Source: Anolis sagrei (taxonomy: Eukaryota > Chordata > Lepidosauria > Squamata > Anolidae). From it: a stretch of 64,000 bases of DNA. The position numbers and the translations under genes are program-made. Of the stretch, positions 37,601 to 42,505 are shown one piece after another; position 1 is the stretch's first letter, and each line of letters opens with the position of its first letter. The notes under the pieces are model-generated. The model did no database searches. It worked only from the letters and a program-made list of their open reading frames with translations, and had not been told where the DNA came from. The stretch lies in NCBI RefSeq assembly GCF_037176765.1, contig NC_090024.1:195730278-195794277 (forward strand), written 5' to 3'.

Positions 37601-40600
37601 AATTGGGAAAAAGACCACAAAATAAACATCACAGGGGCATTAACTCTTCCCTTTGCTATCCAAAGTAGATACTCCAGCTACACAAAGCTGGAGTTACACT
37701 TAAAAATGTACCTGTTTCGATGTACATCAAAATTGAACTTAAGAAAAGCCTACAAAGTCTATCTTGTCCATAACTTGGGGATTACCTATAGTTAGGAACT
37801 CAGCTATTTTTTTCAGTCATTCCCTTTTCTTCCATTCTTGGCATTTTAAAAAAGGAAAGGAAAAAGTAGAGGAAAAATACATTCCAGATCAAGCATAATT
37901 ATTATGAATATCATCTTTATTTATATAATACGTTTTTAAAAGACTGGGATTCAAAATAGTTTAGAAATAAAAATAATTACCATATTGTTAAAAACACAAA
38001 AACAATATTGAAACAGAATTATACTACCAATACAATTAAAATAATTGAAAACATACACATAAGAGAAAAAGTAATTAGAATGGTACAGTTTAAACCAATA
38101 TTGCACCCTATTGCCCTTTCCTTAAAAACCTTTGCACTGAAAAGCCTGTAAGAGTGAAAAGTCCTCACATACCAAAAGAAGAATGACAAGAAGGGAGCCA
38201 TTCTAACTTCCCATGGGAAAGAGTTGCAAAGCCTGCGGACAGCCATTGAGAAGGCCCTATCTTATGTCCCTAACAATTTTATCTGTGAAAATTGTGGGAC
38301 TTAAAGAAGAAAGGAATCTTAAAGTACAGATAAGCTTATATGATGACATATCTTCTATCAGATTTCCCTTCAGGAGTTGTCCACCCCTTTTATAATATAT
38401 CACATCCAACTATGGGATACAATGCAGACTCTTCCATGAGGATTTTAGCTTCACTTTCTTACCTGCTCCTCCAGCTAGTTTATGCAACACGGGAGGCCAT
38501 GTGGAAAAGGCGGGGAGAAAGTGAGGATACAACCACAGAGTGTACACTGTCCAAAAGAGAGAGAAAAAAATACTTTCTGTATTACTCAAGCAGTTACACA
38601 TAGAAACATAGAGCTGGAAGAGACCACAAGGCCCATCCAGTTCAACTGACTGCCATGCAGGAACACACAATAATTCCAACAAATGACTATCAAGCCTCTG
38701 CTTAAAAACCACCAGAGAATCCCTTGTCTTTATTTCTCCCACATTTCTCAGAATATAACAAATAACTAATGGAGGCTTAAGAAGGTTGCTATTTCCAACA
38801 AATACTCATTACACTGTATAGATACAGAAAGGATGCTTAAAGTTATGCTGCAATTAATCACAAGTGAAACCCAATTAAAACTTTCTCAGAATAACAAACT
38901 GCTCATTTAAATATCTTTCCATACCTGTGGGATACAGGATCTTCTCCATTTCAAAAAGGACAGGATTCTTGCCATTGGCGTAGACTGTGACAGCATCTCC
39001 TTTGTGAGCATACAGTTTAACAACATTCAGTTCTTCCTTATTTGGCACAATCTCAGATAACTGTTCAGAAGTCAGGGACGGAAATGCTGCACCAACATCA
39101 CTTCGCAGTTTCCTCCTGCAAAAGTCAATCACACCTGTGTTATTACACACATCACCTGAAGTAGTCTCGTCTGAAAATTCCACCCACTTCATTTTGTCCT
39201 TAGTCCACATAACTTTCCTGCATTAGCTGTGTGGTCCCCAACACCAGGAAGGGAAATTACTTTTTAAATAGGTTGCAGTAAAATAGGTATTGCTCAACAT
39301 TTTACAATACCCATTGTTCAAAAACAGAACTAGACTCCTATTTATTTCCAGTAAATAGGATCACAGGATCCTAAGGCAGAAAATTTTCCCCCCAAATCTC
39401 AACATAATTTGGCATGGAAGATCTAGAAACGGTGTTTATGTGCTGAAGCGGGGGGAGGGGGGGAGAGAGAGAGAGCGCAAAGCTTATTGTGAAGGATACA
39501 ATAATATTTGGCTCACTTAACATCATGTATTTTTCCACATATGTGGAGCTTGTTTCCAAAAGGTACCAAATCCCTCTGAATACAGGAATTGGGGGGGGGG
39601 GGGGGCGTGCTGAGGACATGCATCCTTTTGCTTTAAAATGCAATTTTTCCAAGCCCTGTACTGAAGTGATTTGATACATTTTGACAGTTTTGATCTGTAC
39701 ACAATATTCTACTCCTAACCAACAACTCATTTTTTATTTTTTTATAGATTTGGTATCTTTTGGAAACAAACTCCACATGTAGGTATGGCATCTGGGGTGG
39801 CTAAAGTGTAGCTTTTACAGCTATGCCTGGTGAGAGGAGAAGAATTAAGTATAGGAGAATGCGAATCTACGACCTAAATGTTACAACCCTAATTATTTGC
39901 ATATTTTAACTTGACTGTAGAAAATATAAAACACTATAAACTGATAAACCAATTTTTTTTTTTTGCTCAAACATAACAATTGGCTAAAGTTCTGTGAAAG
40001 CGCATTCCAACTATAAGAGCTAAAAATCCAAAGATGCTATGGAGGTTTATTTCCATCTGGAATAACGGCGTTTTGAAATTAGTGTTTGATGAGCTGATTA
40101 GTATAGATAAAATACTAATATTTTATCTATTATCACCAGATGTGCAAAATTATGAGGATACAAGAACTGAAATAGACAATGCATCTACACTATAGAATGA
40201 ATGCAGCTTGACATCACTTGAACTGCTGTGGCTCAAAGCGATGGAATCCTAGGAGTTGTACTTTGGGGAGATGTCAGCCCTCCTTGACAGAGAAGGCTTA
40301 AGATCTTGTAAAGCTACAACTCCCAGGATTCCATAGCATTGGGCCATGGCAGTTCAAGTGATGACAAACTGCATTCATACTACAGTATAGATGTACCTAG
40401 AGAGGCTGACTAGTGTCACTTAATTGCCTCGATCACACTTTAACAGTCATAAACAGAGGTTTGGTAAAATTAAACGTTGTTTCATGTTAAAAGAAAAATT
40501 TAAAGGCCCCTCCACATATCTAATACTGGATCTACACTGCATAATAATGCAGCTTAACTGCCTTGAGCTGAATTATGTGTCTCTACACTGCCACGCAATC

Positions 40601-41532
40601 CAGTTCAATGCAGTTAAATTCCATTCTCAAACTGCATGATATGGTAGTGTAGACCCAGCCTGAGTCAGAAGATTGTTCATCATAACTTTACATTACTGAC
40701 ATGACAAATTACGACAAACTTTGCATTTCAAGTAACATGTGGTTTGCATTTATGTTCAGGAAGGCATTAACTTGCAATGCCGTTTTCAAAATACACCTTC
40801 CTCTTCAATATACAGGAATTTATGTTTTGATGGGTGCTCTCCCCAGCCGTTTTCCACCTAGAGTAAAGTTTCCATGTAAATCCTCATTACGTGAGGTGTG
40901 AAGATAATCCTTTATATCATGAAGCGGCCTTAAAGATATTGGGCCTTTCCAAACAGCCATATAACCCAGAATATCAAGGTAGAAAATCCCACAATATCTG
41001 CTTTGAACTGAGTTATCTGAGTCCACACTGCCATATATTCCAACTCAAAGCAGAAAATGTGGGGTTTTATTCAGTGGTGTGGAAGGGGCCCCCAGGTGAA
41101 ACACCTGAGGTGCATCTACACCAGGTCTGGGCAAGCTTGGGCCCTCCAGGTGGTTTGGACTTCAACTCCCACAATTCCTTACAGCTTCAGGCCCCGTCCT
41201 TTTCCCCCTCCGCCGCTTAAGCCCAAACTTGGAGGGCCCAAGTTTGCCCATGCCTCATTTACACTCTGGAATTAATGCAGTTGCATGGCTCAATGCTATT
41301 GTAGTTTGACAAGGTCTTGAGCCTTCTCTTCCCAAGGTTGCTGGCTCCTCACCAAACTATAAATACCAGGATTCCATAGCAACTGAGCCATGGCAGTTAT
41401 GAGTCGTGTCGAACTACATTAATCCTGTAGTGTGGATGCACCCCTAGTATTAAAGGAATGGGGGGAGAGAGCTCACCTGTCTGAGCCTTTGATCGCCGTG
41501 TTGGATTTCACCCTGAAGGCTTTGGCGAACAT
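10547..41532 (-). CDS. EIF2D: EIF2D (ligatin), complete, 15 coding exons
   Basis: Eukaryotic translation initiation factor 2D, a cytoplasmic factor that places tRNA in the P site without GTP and recycles 40S subunits. Coding exons in transcript order: 41477-41532, 39050s exon 38925-39115, 38463-38546, 37273-37363, 36030-36137, 34369-34667, 33082-33199, 31111-31156, 29096-29199, 18195-18353, 17467-17556, 16066-16161, 14305-14425, 12292-12466, 10547-10617. They total 1809 nt, 602 residues plus TAA, against 584 in human. Every junction has GT-AG signals and compatible phase. Domains: pre-PUA N-terminus (about 1-95), PUA (about 96-175), acidic linker (exon 6), winged-helix region (exons 7-9), SWIB/MDM2-like region (exons 10-12) and SUI1/eIF1-like fold (exons 13-15). 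The start MFAKAFRVKSNTAIKGSDR is identical to human and has a good context (ACC before ATG). Confidence 0.97.
10828..10945 (-). mobile_element. Sauria-type SINE fragment
   Basis: Reads AAAGGTAAAGGTTTCC then CATCTCCATTTCTAAGCC, the reverse complement of the tail half of the SINE at 1741-2019. It lies in EIF2D intron 14. Confidence 0.7.
11130..11705 (+). mobile_element. CR1-like LINE 3' end, degraded
   Basis: Contains the series typical of CR1 3' regions: TCAATGACTTGGATGATG, AGCCTGGAGAAGAGAAGG, ATTTGAAAAGATGTCATATTG and GGACTGGATGGCCTTTGTGG ending TTCTGTG. In EIF2D intron 14. Confidence 0.65.
11886..12065. mobile_element. Palindromic MITE
   Basis: Arms 11886-11932 and 12018-12065 pair: CACTACACTTCATACTATAT and, read backwards, CACATTACACTGTTTTAAGG, both followed by ATATCCCTCTTTAA. 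It resembles the MITEs at 40175-40398 and 41266-41445. Confidence 0.65.
12292..12466 (-). CDS. EIF2D: EIF2D exon 14 (SUI1 domain)
   Basis: 175 nt, residues 522-580, VTIIKNLELYGLDPQIVANI then PLPGAKDRAQVQIQGNQINH. Acceptor CTTGCAG, donor GGTAAGT. Confidence 0.97.
12837..13169. mobile_element. Tigger/pogo-like mariner MITE with TA duplications
   Basis: 333 bp. Left end CAGTAGAGTCTCACTTATCC, right end reading back TAGTAGAGTCCCGCTTATC, both followed by repeated ATCCAAC motifs. It is bounded by TA at 12835-12836 and 13170-13171. The family is recognised by the 'cttatccaac' subterminal repeats; Tc1/mariner membership follows from the TA duplication. Confidence 0.8.
13171..13915 (+). mobile_element. 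Helitron-like element (probable)
   Basis: Begins with a TCTATATCTATTTATAC and ATAATAAAAGTGAAC leader that resembles vertebrate Helitrons, and ends near 13891 with TTCAGGGCAACGTGG, like Helitron 3' ends. The right half repeats the unit GACCTGGACAAAACTTGGC, CACACAGAACCCCCATGACC, also found inside the hAT at 25734-26704. No helicase code is present. Confidence 0.4.
13916..14304. other. EIF2D intron 13, nothing recognised
   Basis: No repeat family or conserved block is identified next to exon 13. Confidence 0.5.
14305..14425 (-). CDS. EIF2D: EIF2D exon 13 (SUI1 domain)
   Basis: 121 nt, residues 481-521, CLDQLQPFHQVTFAGHEPIV then IDPIEITIGQRSSNKK. Start of the eIF1/SUI1-like fold. Acceptor CTGGCAG, donor GGTAAGG. 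Confidence 0.96.
14945..15492 (+). mobile_element. hAT MITE carrying a nested SINE
   Basis: Left end CCACTGCTTCTTAAATTG, right end TTTAAGAAGCCCCTG, forming inverted termini. Interior GGGGTCATCTTAGC and TATATACCTGGGGTCAC. Related copies lie at 20405-20728 (reversed) and 42506-42843. A SINE occupies 15083-15320. Confidence 0.7.
15083..15320 (-). mobile_element. tRNA-derived SINE (tail CTGACACGACA type) nested in hAT
   Basis: On the minus strand it has the A-box side at CTTGCGCCAGCAGAAC, a degenerate B box and the tail CTGACACAATTAAAAAAA. TTCAG flanks it at 15078-15082 and 15321-15325 as a short target duplication. Confidence 0.75.
15545..15765 (+). mobile_element. CR1-like 3' fragment
   Basis: Decayed copy with CAACAGTGGAATCAATTG, TTTAAATAGAGGTTGGATAA and TTGGACTTGATGACTGTTG, typical of the CR1 3' region. 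In EIF2D intron 12. Confidence 0.55.
16066..16161 (-). CDS. EIF2D: EIF2D exon 12
   Basis: 96 nt, residues 449-481, FVKVNPILCDCLLNKSEQDE then FKWDDLLS. Acceptor ATTACAG, donor GGTGAGC. Confidence 0.95.
16885..17375 (-). mobile_element. L2-like LINE 3' end
   Basis: Begins with ATTTATTTATCTGCCATATT and TCATGCCAAAGGGGACTCAG, the reverse of an L2 3' end. It continues into the coding remnant APRLWNSFCSDFGSVP. It lies 90 bp from EIF2D exon 11. Confidence 0.7.
17467..17556 (-). CDS. EIF2D: EIF2D exon 11
   Basis: 90 nt, residues 419-449, KNHTLTSSEVRSAIINYVKI then NELVDETNK. Acceptor CTCTTAG, donor AGTATGT. Confidence 0.95.
18195..18353 (-). CDS. EIF2D: EIF2D exon 10 (SWIB/MDM2-like region)
   Basis: 159 nt, residues 366-419, IRSFVVPETEESELPAQDGQ then EQPYHAPEIIPLYGISSKMA and LFQESGY. 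Acceptor TTTCAG, donor AGTAAGA. Confidence 0.95.
18425..18560 (-). mobile_element. L2-like 3' end with TTTA microsatellite
   Basis: Seven or more TTTA units at 18424-18452 are followed by TACCCCATCCTTTTCAACCC and AAAGGAGACTCAGAGC. This is the reverse of an L2 3' terminus and its simple-repeat tail. Confidence 0.7.
18740..18885 (-). mobile_element. Sauria-type SINE head fragment
   Basis: CTGCTAGGTAGACAGGTGAG then GCTGACCTTTCAGTCGGCAA and AGCCTGCTGTGC resemble the tRNA-like half of the Sauria SINE in reverse. Strongly decayed. Confidence 0.45.
18931..19109. repeat. Direct repeat copy A (180 bp)
   Basis: Shares AAACATTATT, CTTCTGTTCTTTTTAG-type, ATTCCACAAA, CTATCCCTTAA and TTTTTAAAACCAACCT in the same order with 19630-19808. 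The family is unknown. Confidence 0.6.
19200..19620. repeat. A-rich low-complexity tract
   Basis: Dominated by AAAAC, AACAAAAC and AATAAAC words. No coding or named repeat content is seen. Confidence 0.6.
19630..19808. repeat. Direct repeat copy B (180 bp)
   Basis: Second copy of the repeat at 18931-19109, about 700 bp away and in the same direction, with roughly 80-85% identity by eye. An A-rich, AAAAC-bearing tract (19250-19420) lies between them. Confidence 0.6.
20180..20335 (+). mobile_element. CR1-like fragment
   Basis: TTTAAATATTTGAAAGGATG, TTTTCTGCTGCCC and GACCAGGACTGAGAGCAG match the CR1 3' region seen at 11.5 and 50.5 kb. Confidence 0.5.
20405..20728 (-). mobile_element. hAT MITE, copy of the 14.9-kb family
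   Basis: Reversed relative to 14945-15492. It shares TGACTCCTTTCC, GAGAAATTTTTA and ACCCCAGGTATATA on one side and AACAGTTTAAGAT on the other. Confidence 0.6.
20990..21226 (+). mobile_element. Sauria-type SINE
   Basis: AACATGCAAATGTGAGTAGA, ATGACCTTGGAGGTGTC and the tail CAGACATGACTGAACTTAAT ending AAAACCTTTACC match 1741-2019. Confidence 0.8.
21222..21305 (+). mobile_element. L2-like 3' tail
   Basis: GAAACCGCTTTGAGTCC then GGTGAGAAAAGCAGTATACA and (AATA)n. This is the conserved L2 3' end, directly after the SINE. Confidence 0.6.
22091..22223. mobile_element. hAT MITE (palindromic, GGGCAAACTTGGGCC family)
   Basis: Arms GCCCTCTGGGTGTTTTGGAC and, inverted, GTCCAAAACACCCAGAGGGC pair completely, with TTCAACTCCCACAATTCC inside. 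Same family as 41.1, 41.8, 52.0 and 63.8 kb. Confidence 0.8.
23040..23115. mobile_element. Fragment of the 34.9-kb hAT family
   Basis: AGAGCTGATGCAATCTATGC and ACCCCAAATAACC match 35079-35140. Confidence 0.45.
24613..24815 (-). mobile_element. tRNA-derived SINE
   Basis: AGTCAGGAGCCACTTGAGAA, TGCAAGTCGCTTCTGG, GAGAAGCTGGAGCTGACAG and ATTCAAACCACCGACC (reverse B box). Same family as 30316-30570 and 50245-50500. Confidence 0.8.
25734..26704. mobile_element. URR1/SPIN-like hAT element, 971 bp, intact ends
   Basis: Left end CCATGGTTCTCAACCTTCC, with CCCCCAACCATAACATTATT and GTTATGAATCGTAATGTAAA; right end CCCAGGTTGAGAAACACTG. This left end matches the hAT family known in rodents as URR1 and related to SPIN. 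A perfect 8-bp duplication CCTTAAGA lies at 25726-25733 and 26705-26712. The interior is a tandem of about 190-bp units built on ACCAAATTTGGCACAAATAC and GAACCCCACCAATGATAGAA. No transposase is encoded. Confidence 0.8.
26713..27394. other. EIF2D intron 9, nothing recognised
   Basis: No gene or named repeat. A small perfect palindrome, TCATGACAAG...CTTGTCATGA, sits at about 27228-27255. Confidence 0.5.
27395..27625 (+). mobile_element. L2-like 3' end
   Basis: Ends with GGAATCCACCCTGAGTCCCC, TTAGGGAGATAGGGTGGAAT and (TTA)n, the typical L2 terminus. Confidence 0.7.
27622..28065 (-). mobile_element. L2-like 3' end, opposite orientation
   Basis: Starts TATTTATATATCCTACTTTT and proceeds to AAGGAGGGGGCCGTTCTGGC. 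On the minus strand it codes RGPPLSPTSMTSTFDGEGLL, part of the L2 ORF2 tail. It lies tail-to-tail with the previous L2 end. Confidence 0.65.
28121..28670 (-). mobile_element. CR1-like LINE 3' end
   Basis: ATTCATAGAATCACAGAGTT, AAGGCCATCCAGTCCAACCC, CTTCTTCCTAATGTTCAG-type and TCTTGGTCCCTCTTCTCTGG are the reverse of a CR1 3' region, ending in the (ATTCTATG) type terminus. Confidence 0.75.
28671..29095. other. EIF2D intron 9, nothing recognised
   Basis: A+T-rich sequence directly downstream of exon 9 in transcript direction. No repeat is identified. Confidence 0.5.
29096..29199 (-). CDS. EIF2D: EIF2D exon 9
   Basis: 104 nt, residues 332-366, FSKFLQSMQQQKILQVKELS then KGVESIVDVDWKHI. Acceptor CTTTAG, donor GGTAGGA. 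The following intron is the largest, about 10.7 kb. Confidence 0.96.
29345..30125 (-). mobile_element. L2 LINE 3' part with ORF2 remnant
   Basis: The 3' end lies at TTTATTTATATACCGCTCTA. The minus-strand frame at 29882-30124 reads LKTARKLQLVQRAAARLLTG then LHWLPISCQAKFKVQVMTYK, the conserved C-terminal end of L2 reverse transcriptase. Not intact. Confidence 0.8.
30170..30295 (-). mobile_element. tRNA-like SINE head
   Basis: The reverse complement gives GAGCCAGTATGGTATAGTGA, then GGAGACTGATTTGAATCCC (B box) and ATCCTCAGAAGAGGGC. Same family as 1327-1740. Confidence 0.65.
30316..30570 (-). mobile_element. tRNA-derived SINE, nearly full length
   Basis: From ATGTCAGTAGTGACTTGAGA (tail) to ACTCATTGCGCCACTGGGGG (reverse A box), with TTTGAACTACTGACC as the reverse B box. 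Confidence 0.8.
30571..31110. other. EIF2D intron 8, nothing recognised
   Basis: No repeat family or conserved block is seen before exon 8. The same holds for 31157-31860. Confidence 0.5.
31111..31156 (-). CDS. EIF2D: EIF2D exon 8 (46-nt microexon)
   Basis: Short exon of residues 316-331, CPKGQQLDIKKSSYKK, between CCAATAG and GGTGAGC. It is too small to appear as an open frame of its own but is needed to keep frame between exons 7 and 9. Confidence 0.95.
31866..32200. mobile_element. Unnamed MITE with CACTATGTAAC termini, copy 1
   Basis: Left end CACTATGTAACATAAATTTT and right end TTTTTGTTACATAGCG are inverted repeats. The interior has CATCCTGCAGCATATTTTG, TCTCAACCAATTCAACATAG and GCAACTACTTTCAAAG, shared in order with 45311-45582. 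I could not fix a target duplication or a superfamily. Confidence 0.6.
32201..33081. other. EIF2D intron 7, nothing recognised
   Basis: No named repeat. GCTTGCAGCT occurs at 32267 and 32390 but no larger repeat was seen. 33200-33735 in intron 6 is also featureless. Confidence 0.45.
33082..33199 (-). CDS. EIF2D: EIF2D exon 7 (winged-helix region)
   Basis: 118 nt, residues 277-316, ELMDALLHQCFFHALKCKVK then SELPLLTSTFLRNYMFSC. Acceptor TTTGCAG, donor GGTAAGT. Confidence 0.96.
33740..33862 (+). mobile_element. L2-like 3' tail
   Basis: TTAAGCTGCTTTGAGTCTCC, TTCGGAAGAGATCAAGCGGG and CATAAATAAATAAAATAAAA form the standard L2 end. Confidence 0.7.
33866..34213. mobile_element. Mariner-type MITE (CAGTCCCCAAGTTAC family)
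   Basis: Right end GTTTGTAACTTGGGGACTGC. Interior GTTGTCATGGTAACAAGG and CCCCATGACAACTC correspond to the element at 37382-37788 in opposite orientation. The left end is poorly preserved (ATATAAGTCGGAACAGG). Confidence 0.6.
34369..34667 (-). CDS. EIF2D: EIF2D exon 6 (acidic linker)
   Basis: 299 nt, residues 177-277. It begins GFGDKSCPPIIAPLEGEP and then turns acidic (GAEEEEQEDEEGKVQELE). This is the least conserved part of the protein and seems to account for the extra length over human. Confidence 0.93.
34965..35249. mobile_element. hAT MITE
   Basis: Left end CAGTGGCTCCCAACCCGTGG, right end AAGATTAGGAACTACTG, with paired GGGCCATGGACC and GGTCCCTGGTCA near the ends. A 16-bp unit, AAGTGGTCCCTGGTCA, is duplicated in tandem at 35194-35226. 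Confidence 0.65.
35262..35400 (+). mobile_element. CR1-like 3' fragment
   Basis: GGTTGTAGGATTGGAGGTTT, TTAAGCAGAGGTCACCTGG and a terminal TGTGACTCTG resemble the CR1 end, heavily decayed. Confidence 0.4.
35401..36029. other. EIF2D intron 5, nothing recognised
   Basis: No gene or named repeat. The minus-strand frame reading LRFRLGTHFG-type sequence is not supported. This stretch looks unique. Confidence 0.4.
36030..36137 (-). CDS. EIF2D: EIF2D exon 5 (PUA domain)
   Basis: 108 nt, residues 141-177, APVAIGIANMSTAEMAAAGM then GKGFTVLHTYLDHLW. Of two possible donors I chose the first GT (ATG|GTGGGT), because it joins to GFGDK in the next exon and matches human W-R-S-G-N-K. Confidence 0.94.
36262..36425 (+). 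mobile_element. tRNA-like SINE with BovB-like tail
   Basis: TAGAAACTCACTGGGTAATC, TTGGGCAAGTCATACGC and GGGGCCATCATAAATGAGAG then AAGGCACATAG match the SINE at 1327-1740. Confidence 0.6.
36482..36835 (-). mobile_element. Penelope-like element, RT fragment
   Basis: The minus-strand frame 36499-36771 contains the RT core LFRYVDDTFTIWHHGEELKF and LDHLNSIHPNIQFTMEKENE, typical of Penelope-like elements (YVDD at the catalytic site). At its 3' side it joins TTAGCATTTAATGGCCTTGC, which is the 3' region seen at 54577, so the part between RT and 3' end is absent. Confidence 0.75.
37273..37363 (-). CDS. EIF2D: EIF2D exon 4 (PUA domain)
   Basis: 91 nt, residues 111-141, DLMLPGVIVLSCGLPEVERG then CAITLSGN. 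Acceptor TTTTTCTACAG, donor GGTATGA. A mariner-type MITE begins 18 bp upstream of the exon in transcript direction. Confidence 0.96.
37382..37788. mobile_element. Mariner-type MITE abutting EIF2D exon 4
   Basis: Ends CAGGCAGTCCCTGAGTTATA and, read backwards, TAGGTAATCCCCAAGTTATG. TA duplications lie at 37380-37381 and 37789-37790. It occupies intron 3 starting 18 bp from the acceptor of exon 4. The family recurs at 33866-34213. Confidence 0.75.
37905..38365 (-). mobile_element. L2-like LINE 3' part
   Basis: Begins ATTTATATAATACGTTTTTA and continues to TGGGAAAGAGTTGCAAAGCC and GACAGCCATTGAGAAGGCCC, the reverse of the L2 ORF2 end (LCNSFPWEVRMAP on the minus strand). Confidence 0.65.
38463..38546 (-). 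CDS. EIF2D: EIF2D exon 3
   Basis: 84 nt, residues 83-111, VYTLWLYPHFLPAFSTWPPV then KLAGGA. Acceptor TTGGACAG, donor GGTAAGA. It starts the PUA domain. Confidence 0.96.
38598..38742 (-). mobile_element. CR1-like 3' end
   Basis: ACATAGAAACATAGAGCTGG, AAGGCCCATCCAGTTCAACT and TCAAGCCTCTGCTTAAAAAC are the reverse of a CR1/L3 3' end. It lies 52 bp from exon 3. Confidence 0.7.
38925..39115 (-). CDS. EIF2D: EIF2D exon 2 (pre-PUA domain)
   Basis: 191 nt, residues 19-83, with KLRSDVGAAFPSLTSEQLSE and ELNVVKLYAHKGDAVTVY. Acceptor TTTTGCAG, donor GGTATGG. Confidence 0.96.
39535..39784. repeat. Inverted repeat, 37-bp arms around a G15 run
   Basis: Arms 39535-39572 (CCACATATGTGGAGCTTGTT, TCCAAAAGGTACCAAATC) and 39748-39784 pair with about four mismatches. 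The spacer contains 15 G at 39591-39605. Probably a MITE, family unknown. Confidence 0.6.
39785..40174. other. EIF2D intron 1, nothing recognised
   Basis: A short perfect palindrome, ATAGATAAAAT...ATTTTATCTAT, lies near 40104-40131. Otherwise no element is identified. Confidence 0.45.
40175..40398. mobile_element. Palindromic MITE (GCATCTACACTGTAGAATTA family)
   Basis: Arms AATGCAGCTTGACATCACTT and, inverted, AAGTGATGACAAACTGCATT, with GGAATCCTAGGAGTTGTA and TACAACTCCCAGGATTCC inside. Confidence 0.75.
40525..40662. mobile_element. Palindromic MITE (GGATCTACACTGC family)
   Basis: Ends CTGGATCTACACTGCATAAT and ATATGGTAGTGTAGACCCAG. Related copies are at 52186-52303 and 53431-53544. Confidence 0.65.
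40940..41090. mobile_element. MITE (GGGCCCTTCCACACAG family)
   Basis: Ends TGGGCCTTTCCAAACAGCC and GGTGTGGAAGGGGCC; interior ACCCAGAATATCAAGG and CTGAGTCCACACTGCCATAT. Another full copy lies at 53175-53324 and a fragment at 42023-42066. Confidence 0.75.
41113..41257. mobile_element. hAT MITE (GGGCAAACTTGGGCC family)
   Basis: Ends CTGGGCAAGCTTGGGCCC and GGGCCCAAGTTTGCCCATGC. The middle is altered by a C-rich stretch (TTTTCCCCCTCCGCCGC). Confidence 0.75.
41266..41445. mobile_element. Palindromic MITE (GCATCTACACTGTAGAATTA family)
   Basis: TTTACACTCTGGAATTAATG and CATTAATCCTGTAGTGTGGA ends, with CAGGATTCCATAGC inside. It ends 32 bp from the EIF2D exon 1 donor. Confidence 0.7.
41477..41532 (-). 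CDS. EIF2D: EIF2D exon 1 (start codon)
   Basis: Codes MFAKAFRVKSNTAIKGSD plus two bases; donor GGTGAGC. Upstream of the ATG is a plain 5' UTR to roughly 41.65 kb. Confidence 0.97.
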
Positions 41533-41790
41533 GGTCAGAACTCAAGGCTTCCAGGGGCCAGAAGCGAAGACAGGCAGGAATTTTAGGAACTGAAGACCAG
41601 CATCTGTTGGTTCAATGGGAAAGACTCAGCTGGGTCTTCTTCCCTCACTGCCTGGGCGCCTCCACAAAATCAGTCCGGGCAGCAACAAGCAGGAACTCTC
41701 TCGCAACTGCAGCTGGGACTTCCTGCTTTGGTGACATCACGAGGAAAGCCGGCGCGTGATTGGCTGCGGTTTCTGTGTGTCTGTGGGAAG
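41533..41790 (-). promoter_or_regulatory. EIF2D: EIF2D 5' UTR and proximal promoter
   Basis: Locally G+C-richer sequence with no TATA box. Read on the minus strand it carries a CCAAT box (41759-41763, CAGCCAATCA), a CRE-like octamer TGATGTCA (41732-41739) and an ETS-type CAGGAAGT (41718-41725). This is the pattern of a housekeeping promoter. Transcription start is inferred near 41.6-41.7 kb. A palindromic hAT MITE sits about 75 bp further upstream. Confidence 0.55.
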
Positions 41791-41836
41791 GGGTCTGCCT
41801 CGCTCTCAAAGGCTGCATTCATTCTACAGTGTAGAT

Positions 41837-41975
41837 CAGGCCTGAGCAACCTTCGGTCCTCCAGGTGTTGTGGCCTCCAATTCCCACATTTCCCAACAGC
41901 CCGTAGGTAGGCTGTTAGGAATTGTGGGAGTTGAAGTCCAAAACACCTGGAGGGCCGAAGTTTGCCCGTGCCTAA
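41837..41975. mobile_element. hAT MITE upstream of EIF2D promoter
   Basis: Ends CAGGCCTGAGCAACCTTCGG and CCGAAGTTTGCCCGTGCCTA; GGAATTGTGGGAGTTGAAGT inside. A fragment of another MITE (GGGCCCTTCCACACAGCCC) follows at 42023-42066. Confidence 0.75.
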
Positions 41976-42066
41976 TAGATGCACCCTTATTAAATCAGAA
42001 TGCATATTTAAAGTGATTAAGGGCCCTTCCACACAGCCCTATATCCCAGAATATCAAGGCAGAAAA

Positions 42067-42505
42067 ATTACTCTGGTGATGTACAATATAGTGAGATGAG
42101 AAGTGGCTATGACAATATTAGCTTGGATCTACAGTGTTCGAAAACTCAGATACTTCACAAGTCTTTGGGTGGTAAAGTGTAAGCTAAGGTGAAGCCTACA
42201 TATATAGGAACGGGGCATGATTTGTCAAGGAGTGTCACCCTTGGAGAAAGGCAGGATATAAAGTGATAGAAGGGTGGAATGAGGATTTCACAAGGGATTA
42301 CTTCACACAATAAAGAGCATGATTTTAGATTGAGGTTCTTGTTATTACCTTCCTTCTCGGTCAGCATCCTCGCACAGTCTAGCACACTTGGGGCATTTCA
42401 ACCCCTCCTTGAAATGTGTCTGGTTAAAAAAGAAACTTTGTTTACTTATAAATTGGTTAACCAGTTAAAATTCATGAGTAAACCAGGTTCTGGTGAGTGA
42501 GCAAA
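42067..42505. other. Intergenic, nothing recognised
   Basis: Between EIF2D and DYRK3. Short open frames only, with no domain. Confidence 0.5.

Noticed and set aside
39371-39730. 119-codon minus-strand frame
   Set aside because: It contains RPPPPPIPV from the poly-G run and crosses an inverted repeat; not a gene.
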